From Nectonema munidae (lineage: Eukaryota > Nematomorpha > Nectonematoida > Nectonematidae), in NCBI GenBank assembly GCA_030549495.1, contig JAUIRK010000909.1, forward strand, positions 62,001 to 126,000: a DNA stretch of 64,000 nt. Reading direction: 5' to 3'. This document shows positions 47,001 through 59,000 of this stretch, in pieces. Position 1 is the first letter of the stretch. Every line of letters begins with the position of its first letter. Under the pieces are notes generated by a model. The model was given only the letters and a program-made list of their open reading frames with translations, had not been told where the DNA came from and made no database searches. Made by a program: the position numbers and the translations under genes.

Positions 47001-50000
47001 TCTCCTATAATCTCAATGGTTCTCCCCAAAGTTTCAGTTATTTCTTAGGTGCGCTCCAGGGGCGCTCATCCTCAAAATTATTGGGGGGGGCGAAATTTTT
47101 TTGTTTCAATTTTCAAAATTAGTGGACTGGAAATACCACGGGAGACCAAATATTCAAGCAATCCTTTAAAAGGTCCTCAGACATTTCGCCCCATTCTTTT
47201 TATAAAATAATTCGCCCCATTATTTTCATAAGACAGTTCGTCCCATGGACAATTCGCCCCATTATTTTCATAGGACAATTCGCCCCATTATTTTCATAAG
47301 ACCGTTCGTCCCATGGACAATTCGCCCCATTATTTTCATAAGACATTTTGTCTCATGGACAATTCGCCCCATTATTTTCATAAGAGATTTTGTCTCATGG
47401 ACAATTCGCCTAACTATTTTCATAAAACAATTTGTCCCATTATTTTCATAAAATAATTCGCCTCATAATTTTCATAAGACGATTTGCCTCATGCTCAATT
47501 TGCCCCATTATTTTTTTAAGAGAATGCGCTCTATTATTTTTATAAAACTTCCAGTCCTATTTTTATAAGACAATTCTTTCCATTAAAAATTTGCTCTATT
47601 TTTATAACACAATTCTTGCCATAGACAATTTACTCTATTTATGCAGATCAATTAGCACTATTGTTTTATAAAACCGTTTTTTCAATTTTTTTTGACTCTT
47701 TTACGCTTTTTTCATAAGACTATTTTTCGTAAAACGGTCTGGAATATGAACGTTTTGCCTAATATCACAACTCATCTCAATAAAAATAGCTATATTTTAA
47801 TTTTATTTAGTTTTTGAAGAATTGTTTTTTGAAAGGCAGTTATTTTATAAATGAAACAAATATTTAAAATTTTTAAACAAAATAAAAATTAATATCTTGT
47901 AATTGTAATATCATTGTAATTATCCTTTTTTTCAATTTCATCATCAATAATTTAAAATAAATTAACATTAGACATTTTGATGTCTAATGATATTATTTAT
48001 AAAAATATTGTAGAATTGTTGTTGAAGATAATTTAACTTGGCTAACAGATAAAATAATTAATTTGAAATAATTTAATAGAGAAATAAATAAGAATATAAA
48101 TTTTTTTAATAATTTTACACATATAATAAACAAAGATGGATGAAACAAATAGCCTATGCGACAATTTGTCCATGGGGCGAATTGTCTATGGGGCGAATCA
48201 TCTATGGGGCGAATTGTCTATGTGGCAAAATGTCTGTCGACCCTTTAAAATAGAGTGTATTCAGCGCATACCTAAAGTCCTAAATTTATAAGACTACTTT
48301 ATATTTTTTTTTACAAAATTTGTGAATTTAAATACTATACTTCCAGCAAAAATATTTTAATTAAGTTTGCAGAATATACACTAGTTTAAAAAATCCAAAA
48401 TTGTTAGGGGGTGGAATAGGCTTTTCATTTGAAAAATGAAGTAGTCTACCAGGCACATTACAGGAATTGATGAAAGGATATTTGATTCATAGAGAAAACA
48501 AATAACTGAAGGTTAGATAGTTTTATGAGTGAATGTAGTCTAAAGGCAAAGAGTCTACTAGACACCCTGCGATGTTTATATGAAAAAAGTGATTGATTCA
48601 GGGGCAAGTGTATAAAATGAAATTATAATTGTGCAAACAAAAAATTAAGATCGCATTATTTCATTTTACTCAGCATCATTCAAAAATAGTTTAAAAGCTA
48701 AATTGATACAAGCCACAAAAAGTAAAATAACTTTTAACATTTTGCAATCATTTGCCTTTTATAATAAATTTTAAGGAAAAAAAGTTTATCAGAAAAGGTT
48801 ATAGAGCTTCAACAAAAACTAAAAAAATTTAGGGTAGAACTTAAGTTTTTGGAAACTAATTTGACGTACCCCCCTACAGCATACTCTATGGGTGGTATGG
48901 CAGGTTGGTTGAGATTATGGACTTAGCACGGAAGCCTCTGGATTCGATTCCTCATCGATGCGAATTTGTTCATAGTTTGACATAAGCGGTACATCAGTGC
49001 CTGGTCAACAAAAATACACCCGCTGTACCTTACCTTTTACTCAAAATTGAAAAATTTGCTACATAATTAACATAAGAGAGAAAGGAAAGAAAATAAACTA
49101 ATAAATCAATTTTCACTATTTTAAAATGTGACCGTCTGTTCTCAGAATAATTTCAAAATAATAGGAGGCATAAAGATTTAGAGTTTATTTGATATTTTCA
49201 AATTTTTATAAGCAACAAAAGCCGATATTTAAGTAGCTATATAAGTAGCCCTTATAATTAAAAAATTATTTAAACTAACGGTCAACAGACATTTCGCCCC
49301 ATAGACAATTTGCCCCCTGACAAATTATCTCATAGGCTATTAGTTTCATCCATCTTTGCTTATTATATGTGTAAAATTATTAAAAAAATTTATATTCTTG
49401 TTTATTTTATCTCTATTAAATTATTTCAAATTAATCAATTTTTCTCTTAATTTTTTAGAATTGTCCATGAGACAAAATGTCTTATGAAAATAACAGGGCG
49501 AATTGTCCATGAAACAAAATGTCTTATGAAAATAATGGGGCGAAATGTCCGAGGACCAAACTAACATAAATAAAGTATACGAGAAAAGAAAATCATTGCG
49601 TTTTTTTTAATATTTGTCTACAAATAAAATTCTGACAGCTGTCATAAATAATAGATCAAGTACATTTTTAACAACTGAAACGTTTTGTTTCGATATTATA
49701 TTTTTACTATAATAATCAACAAATTTTCTTTAAAAAAGGTATTTGATTATGTACAGTGTTACTTATAAAATTTAACAATCGAACATTATAAAAGATATCT
49801 CTGCTCAAATATTAAGAAAATAGAGTATTCTTGCTTTTAACCCGAATAGCTAGTCAAAATATTCATTCCCAAATAGCTATTAAAAAAATTTCTTGACTCG
49901 AAAAAATAAAAGTTTTCAAATGTAACAAACGTAGTGATAAAGATTAAATGACCTTTGTTGAAAAAAATTCTTAGCGCGAGTCTAACAATATTCATTGATA

Positions 50001-53000
50001 TAAAATTGTAACAATTGGAAACTATTTTAATTTAACTCTAAATGCAAATTAGATAGAAGCAGTGGTGTAACCAGAAAAAAGTTAATGGGGGGGGGGCACA
50101 ATTTAAAAACAAAAAACGTGAGCAACATTTTGTATACTTTCTTGATCCTTTCATTGGAGAAATTTTCAAAAACTGATATCGCATAAGTTGCATGGGGCAC
50201 CATGTGGTACATAGGAGTGTGGGCACAGCCCCTCATGCCCCAGCCTAGCTACGTCACTGGAGAGAAGAGAACTGAATGAGATAGGAAGGCTTAACAAGAG
50301 AAGAGGGCTTGAATGAAAGAAGAGACCTTGAGTGAATGATTGAGTTTTAGCAGAGAAAGCGGAAGAGAAAAACAGGAGACAGAAAGAGAAATAGAATCAC
50401 TGTGACAGAAGATGAGAAAATCTAGTGGATCATCAACATGTGTTTGCCCAAAAATACTATAAAGAGGAGACACTGTGATAAATATTGCTGACTTATTGTG
50501 TGCATATTGAAGCAATGGATTATTATTATATAGATCTCACGCATCGTCTGTAAAATATGTTGGATAGGAATTTCAGAGCAGCTTGGCATGTGATGTTTGA
50601 TTGATTCGAAAGTCTCCATTCTTCATACATGATTCATACATAGATATCATGATCATCATACATGTTTTATAAACAAGCAGCAACTCTTTGCGCCCTACAG
50701 TAAAAAAGTTTGAGAAGAACTGGCTTAAAGCATCGTACACTCACATCTACACAGATTTTACGCTCAATCTAAACATCTATCGGGCATGCTGACAAATTCA
50801 TTAATCCAGATGATTTTCTGTCCAAGTGTACTATGAAGAAGCATATTATGAAACCACTCAAAGGAACAACCTTCATGAACTCGGGGTGGGCTAATCAAAG
50901 TCGAATAATCTTAATCATGATTGGTTGGGAAGAATTGAAGCTGGTCGTTACGGACAGGCTGTCGTTAAAGTAGTTTTGACTGTATATGTTTTCATCAATG
51001 TGTGTTCTTTATATGTATATACAGTGGCGTAATTAAAAGATTTAATAAGGCGGACATCTTTTTTAAAAATTTCTTTCAGCATTTAAAAGATGGAGGTTTC
51101 TAGATCAGTCTCCCAATTTTTACACACCCCTTTTTGGTTAAAAAACACCACGTGCCTTACTAGATAAAAAATATTACGCCGAATTTTTACATGAATAATA
51201 TATGTATGCTAATCATTTTTATGCCAAGATTTAGTCATATTTATAATTAGTAAAAATATTGGAAAAGAATGGTTCTTATTTATTCACAAGATGAGTCTAC
51301 GAGTTCCTTAACTTTAGGTTATGAAAAAGGCATAGTGCTTATCACTGTCAACTTTCATCGATTTCGTTGATTGATTTTTGTCTGAATAAGTCATAAAATT
51401 TTTAGTTCGCAAGATATTTTATTGAAAAAGAATCATTTTTCAGATAATATTTTCAAAGTTAAACAAACCTATTCTCTTTTTCAGCAGAAGGATATATTCA
51501 TGAACTTTTTAAGTATTTAAATGAAAATTATTAAACTAAAAAATAACTTAATATATGTTTTCTATTTTTAATAATAATAATTTGAAAAAAATATCTCTTT
51601 ATCCATTTGTATCTTTTTTCAGCTTGCCTACGCCCGTAAAGTGCTCTTACAGTTCGGGGAGCACTTGTCTTGCATTTTTACATATATTATTATCATGTTT
51701 GCTCTTTTTTAATGCTAATTAATATGTTAACCTCTGCAAATGAAATTTCAATAAAATTAATAAATAGAAGGTTTATGAAACGTGTAATTTTTCTTCTTTT
51801 TCTTTTGCTTTCTTTCAAATTTAAGACACAAACAAACCCTCAAACACTCCTTATTTACAGTGGCGCAGTGAGGAATTTGAACGATTAGATTTGTCCCAAA
51901 AATTTTATATAGCACATAATATAAAATAATTTTCTCATATGGTTTGTGTCCTCTTTTTTGAATTTAGTCATCTTATACTCTTATTTGGGTCTAGCAAAAT
52001 TTGGTCTCAGAAAACTCGCCATTGAAATACGCGGTCTAAATGTCAGATTAGATATTAGAGTCTGAAATTCTAGAACATCAGAACAAACACTAGCCATCAA
52101 TGCAATGCGCACAACTTAGAGCTAACAAATCCCGTTATTTCGTGAGTATCTTCATAAAAGTGATCCAAAAACACATACGAATCCGCGCTGTCCACTTTGC
52201 AATCAACACATACACAACAACACTTAAACCCATTCATTTATGGTCCAAGCCATGTGAGGTAGTTAGTTAACTTACTTTTTAAGTGGGGAAACTATCTGGC
52301 TGGTGCTTGGATTTAAAACTTATATATATATATAACAAGGCCATAAGTAGAAGCCTACATATTAAGTCAGTAGTACCTAAGGGTGGCTATATAGATTGAC
52401 TGAAAATACACCTACTCATCGTTACTGCTGTGAAAGTATAACAAAAACACTATATTTTTCCCTGTGAGTTTTTCAGCGATGGAGATACTTTCTCAGCTCA
52501 AATAAAAATGGTTTTTTGAACTGATAGATTACTCTAATAACGAGATAGTGTAACCTAGGGTATGGCTTACTTAAAATTGATTGACACTCAATGTTTAGAT
52601 TAAGTATACTAAAATTTTAAATGATTTTCGTAGAAAAAATAGGCAAACTTACTCTCACAAAACCGGGTCTCTTAATCCCGAAGCTTGGAATCCAGTTTTC
52701 TGAGACCGAATTTTCGATTCAGATTTTTCTGACTACCCTTTCTTCTTACAGTTTACCTTAGATAAATTGCTAAGTCCAACATAATCATTCATATACATTT
52801 TTAATCCAGTACAAGTCAGTGAACAATTATATTTCTCTATTATTTGGAGAGGAAGGGGTTATTTATTTGAGAAACCATATGCTTATTTTTGCCATATACA
52901 ATGTTATCTTTATCGTTAATATTTGTCTTTCAAAAAAATTATAGGCTCTTGACTTTAAGTTTAGAACGGAAAAAAAATAATTAACGTTATTCTTAGTCTT

Positions 53001-56000
53001 TTTTATTGCTATTTAAGTTCAAGAATCGAAAAACTCAAGCATCTGTCAACAAAAATACACAAAATCATTCCAATTGCATTCTCATGTCATTACAGGTAAG
53101 CACATTAAAGTTTATACCACTTTTTATAATCATTTTTTTTGCTTTGATTTTTTAAAAAGTTTTCTCCTTTGAAGTAGATCAATACAATCAACTTTGGAAA
53201 GCTAGATCTTATTAGTTCTAAGTTAATTTGCTCAATTTTGCCGCATAAACTCATTATGAATAATATGAAATTTTGGCATATTTTTTCCCACATTTTAAAA
53301 TAATGTTCCGTTCAAGCATAGCAGAGGTATTTTGTTAAAGCTTTCTTGCTTCACAAAAAATTTTTTTGTTTCGAATAAAATAATTTTTTATATTTTCTTT
53401 TGTTTCAGCTTGATTGATTAGGTGCATTATCCTATTTCACATATAGCAACAAGTTTGTTACAAAGATAACAAGCATATACACAAGCGTGACAGTACATGT
53501 TTATTCTGTGTTAAGTTTACTTCATGATTCACTTCACAACGAATTTTGTAAGATCTAAATACGCACTCAATTTGAAATAATAACTTATCGTTTGACTAAC
53601 TCGTTTCGCTAATTTCTTTTATTTCAAATTTCTCTCTAACAAAGAAAGGAATGCTCTTTCATATTTTAAGAGATGAAAGTGCAACATTGTTCAAAACCAA
53701 TATAAGTTCCTAGATATCTCTGTTTACTCTTAAAGCACATCTGTTCATTTTTCCTAAAATCCTTAACGTCTATAAACTAATCAGTTTTTTTGGACCTGGG
53801 AGGACGACCTTTCTCAAATGGCAAAGCATATACCTTAGTTATAAAAAGGCCCTTCTTTCTTAACTTTTGCAATATCATTAACTTTATGTCAATCAATTGA
53901 TCTAACTTATATTTCTTTTATTTCAAGTATTATCCCTATTTATCAATAGTTTTCTAAAAAAAATAATGGCCTTGGATCCCAAAAAAATCTTTATACGCCG
54001 TAGAATCTTTATAACGCGGATGACGGGGTCCAAATAACACACGCTATATGATCATAAAAACGGTAGCCAAGATATATAGATTCAGGAGCGTTATGATGGA
54101 TCTACTGAGTGGTACTAAGACAAAATCACTCAGAAGACAAAATCTCTTATGAAATTTTTCACCTTATTATGTATTAATTAGTGTATAACTTGTAACATGT
54201 TTCGATACTTACATTAACTGTACCCTAATGTCCGCTTTCCCTCACAACGTCCTCATAAATTTTTATTTAAATTTATTCGATGTTGTTCTATCAGAAAAAT
54301 GGTAAGTTATTTGTTAGCTTTTAAGAAATTTTGTTATTGATTTTAAGTTTAACATGGAAAGATGTTGTATCATGTATGATTTTATTTAAAATACTGATTC
54401 GCGCAAATATTTATAATGCATTTTTTTTGCTTTTGTTTTTAAGAAATAAAATTTTTCTTCTATAACCGCACACTTAGCACATCAATCTTAAATTTTACCA
54501 TACACTTTTTCTTCATAATATCTTTTTATGAGAAGAGCACAACTCTGAATACAACTTTTAACTGTTAAAGACAATTTTACTCTTAAAAATTATCAATTTA
54601 GATGGAAAATCACCTTATTTTCTTCAGGTGAATTTTAAGATGTGCTGTAAAGCGCAAACCCTTATTGAAATGCATCTCTTCCAAGAATTACACGTGTCGA
54701 AATTTTCGCGAATATTTGTTCTATTGAATTTGTCGCTAACTTCAGGAATATTTTAAGATTCATAGGCCTTCTTAAGTTGTAGTGTATTGCGCACTTTGCT
54801 TTAACTATTCTCTAATACTTTATTAAAGATCTTTTTAGTGTTTTTCTTATTTTAGATGAAACTTGCGAATATGTCTGGCAGTTTCAAAAACATTTTGGAA
54901 GAAAGAACACAGGTAACATTTTAAATGAACAACGATCTTTCATACCTACTTTGTTGTCTCTATACTTGAAGGCAGTAGTGGGATTCAGATTTTTTGTCAG
55001 CCGGTTCTGTTACAAAAAAAGTCAAATTTGTCAGCAAATAAACTGATCAATTTTGATTATTTCCCAATAAAATTTTAAAATAATGGTTATCAAGCATAAT
55101 TATGATGATGTAGTGGGTGCTTATTTTACTGTACGGTCTGTACTATATAGATAAATAAATATTTTACTGTTCGCCAAACTCACAAAATTACGTGAGACGG
55201 TTTTAACGAACCGGTGCGAACCGGTTGGATCCCACTACTGCTTGAAGTTGGTGATATCTTTGATTTAGATTTACTTTTTGAAATTACTTGCAAATTTATT
55301 GATTGAGTTATATCTATACCATTATTATTATTTTCATGATCCAGTCAATGTGACATAGTTTTGATTATTATTTGCATAACAGTTCCAAATCTCAATTCAA
55401 CTATATCAGTTAGTAGAAAAAATTTGTAATTTTATATCTTTTCTCAAAGAGTTTTAAAATTTTTAGAACATGAAAGAGCAGAGAATGCGGAAAGAAAGAT
55501 TTTCTAACGTTGGTATCCCATCATCTTCCGATATTTCTAAAAGAAACAGTATTTTTTCAATTTAATCTATAATTTCTCTGCTTTAACACCTAAATAGAGG
55601 AAGTGTTGAAACTTAAAATGTCATCCTTTTTTTCTGGGGAATAAAGGACTTTATGAAATTTTTATAATAATAATATAAGCCTTGATGGTTTTTCAAATGC
55701 AAATGCTATCAAGTTAAAAATATTCAATTCATTTAATAGAAATGAATACAGTCTTTTCTCAACCTGCCTATACCCGCCTTACTCTATTTAAATATTCTTT
55801 GAACCTGTTTTGGTTTTGCCTATGACTTCTTTGATATTTTTGAGAACATGATTTCTCATTTTTATATTGTCATTTGAGCTTAATCATCACGCGATATTTT
55901 TTTCACCTCTTTTTCTCCTTAATCTTCCATTCTATTCTCAATATTCATAAAAAATAATGAGAATTTTAAATTCAATTTTTTTGACTAATAGATTTTAGTT

Positions 56001-59000
56001 ATACCTAACACAGGGCTACAAAAAAAATTTGGTCTCAGAAAAAGTTCAATAAATTTTTCCCTTTTTTGATTTCAAATATGATCTTAATTTTTGCTCATCA
56101 GATCTAGTTTTTTTTGTCTAAATGTGATTCAATTAATAGTTTATCAATATAAAAAAACAAATATTAAAAAAACCATATGATGATTTTATATGAAAAAAAT
56201 TAAGAATATGTTTAACATTTCAAAAATAAACGTGTAAAAAACATTTAGGGAATAAATTTATGTTTTTTTTGAACTTTTTTAATACTGGGCAAAAGGAATA
56301 TCTCTTTTTAGAGATCATCAATAGTCTGCCATCATTACGACATCCCATCTTCCTTGATAACGGTTCTCCATTTCTTTGATGTCCTGATGGAAACATTCGC
56401 CTTGCTCATCGATATCTCCAAGATTTCAGAAAATCTATCCAAATGGCTATGTAAAAAATGCATCTTGCCCATATTTGCACCAAGATCACAATAGGATGAA
56501 AGTAAATTCTCCACAAGACTTTTATAGTTTCGATCTTTGTAATTTCCAAAAAAGTTCTTTGCTACATCAGAAAAAGCTGTCCAAGCTGAAGCTTCTATTT
56601 TTGTCATTGTTTGCACATAATGGGTGTCTTTCAAAAGTGTACGATTTGTGGACCATCAAAATTCCTGCTTTGAGTACCTGAAAACATATTTCAAATATAT
56701 TTAAAACAATATCCATTTTTATCATGAGCCTTCACAAATTGTTTGATCAATCCAGGCTTAATATGTAAAGGATATCTTCGGTTACATTAAAGGCTTTACT
56801 TCTAAACATTTTGATCTCAGTTGTGAATTTTTTGTGTGTAATGATTGACTCTATCTCTACTGACCCACATGCAAAGGAAACATGGATACTTAGCAAAGCC
56901 TAAATGATGTCCCATTAATAGATTTATAATTTTTAAATCAACACAGATTTCCCAATTATGTTCATTATTATACTGTATTTTATTCAAAATCAAGTTTTAT
57001 TTCTTCATATTCCTTTGAGAATTGAAGGGTTACCAAGAGGTATCGAACCGTAGTTGTTTTCATTATGTAATAAAAAGCATTTTAAACTTGGTTTTGAGCT
57101 ATCTATAAAAAGACTCCATTCGTCTCGATTATAATCGTTGATTCCAAGTTTTTTGAGAAGCCCAGTGACATCAAGATAAAATACTAGATTGTTTTCTTTC
57201 TTAAAAAACGAAACAAATTCTTTACGTCGATTTTGATAAAAAGTTACAATAACATCCTTCTGCAAAAGATTTTTCTTTCAATCTAGAAGCTAATAATTCA
57301 GCAGAATTTTTAGGTAAGTCCAAATCGCGAATTAAATAGTTTAGTTCTACTTGAGAAAAAGGTTGAGGCGTAGGCATATTTAAGTAATTTTTATCTTTAA
57401 CGTCATCTTCAAATGATGAGTCTTGGAAACTTTTGTTATCAATTTCAGGCCAAACTGGAATATCAAATCTCATACTTTTTCTTGTTCCTTTTGTCCATTG
57501 TCACAAATGTTCTGTACATTTGTTCAACAATATACCCACATCTCGAGCCAGAAATCTCTATGTTCAACAAACTTCCAAAATCCATAAGAATTATGACTTC
57601 CATTTCAGATTTCAAAAAACTATTGTTCCGTCATCTTTCACAAGTCACCTAAAATTTCAACTCCATCTATTTATCATCGAATATTGTTTCTCTTCGTGAT
57701 ACAATTTTTCTTATATATATCTACGTTTTTCTCTCATTATTATCTATACATAGTGTATACACACTAAAGTGAAACTTTCATATTTTTCTTAATAAATTGA
57801 ATTGAATTGAATTTCTTACAAACAATATGAGGCGCCCAATTTTTAACTTGATCCCCCAACTTTATTTTAAAATATAAGAGATATGCTTTTTCAACAAATG
57901 AAGTAATTTTTATTCGATTTCTGGTAACGTATATTCTCCACAAATATAGAAAAATAAATTTGGCGATTTGATGCAACTTCTTTTTAAGACATAATAAATA
58001 TTACTCTAAAATACAAATAAAAAAGAGGATTATATGTGCAATATTATAGATGAAACATTTTATTGATATACATTTTTTCCATTATTTTTAACAAATATAC
58101 TTGAATTGAAAGTGTATAAAAATGAAAATTAAGCTATTAAAATTATTTTTACCATATTTAATAGCAAAAATTAGATCAACTATTCAAAACTTCCTATTAA
58201 AATAACAAAATATTTAAAAAAAAAAATTTATATTTATATAATAAATAGAGAGAGAAAGAATAGGATAAAAAAGAGAGAGAGATAAATAGAATATTTGTTA
58301 TAAAAGAGATAAACTTTTAGAAATTGACACTAAGTTTTATACCTGGATTTTTTGAAAACCAGACCTGATATACTAAAAATAAAGTTATTTCTTTATTCGA
58401 AAGATTATTTTATTATAAAATTAATGTTTATATTACAATCACCAAAAACTTTGTTGACCAGTGAATAGATCCTTTATAACGCCGAGTGCCGACTCCAAGC
58501 CACGGTCGGGCGTTATAGTGGATCTACTGAACTCGTATTTTCAAAAAACATCACAGCTTTCTTTCATCATAGAACCAGTTGTATCGCATAAGAATTTTCA
58601 CAGGCTTGTGATAGCTTGTTAAATCAGCACCTCGTGTGATACTGTGACGTAAAATTGATTAATGTGTCCAATAGAACTCTATGCTAAATGTAGAGCAAAT
58701 TTTGCAAAACCCACCCTTTCCCGTCTCTTGCGACATTTTTTTAACTTATACCCACTCGTACCCGTCTTTTGTGCTATTTTTTAAATTTATACCCGCAGCG
58801 GCCATGGGTAAATCGGCCTTAGCCGTACCAATGCAGTGTCCTTTTGCAAGTGTCCGCAATACCAAAGTTCGTCTAAATTTTTTCCCATATAAGTGTCTAC
58901 AGTGTTAAGTACTAAGCTGTGCCTAATATCGTGTTTGCAACCCTTTATGCTTTATGCAACCCTTTATGCTCAACTGTACATGAATAATTTTTTTATTTTT

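Noticed and set aside
47245-47451. Open frame with a repeated 14-residue peptide (TIRPIIFIR...)
   Set aside because: The repeat is the 42-bp tandem unit of the transposon arm; 42 is a multiple of three, so the frame stays open by accident.
46866-50715. Possible large hAT element between 'cagcgattcttaac' (46866) and 'gagaagaactggc' (50703)
   Set aside because: The ends are only loosely complementary and the distance is bridged by several independent insertions; cannot be supported from the sequence.
51623-51720. Exon-like segment after a strong 3' splice site (ttttttcag), reading LAYARKVLLQFGEHLS
   Set aside because: No phase-compatible place in STX5, whose flanking exons already join correctly, and similar phrases near 55755 suggest repeat sequence.
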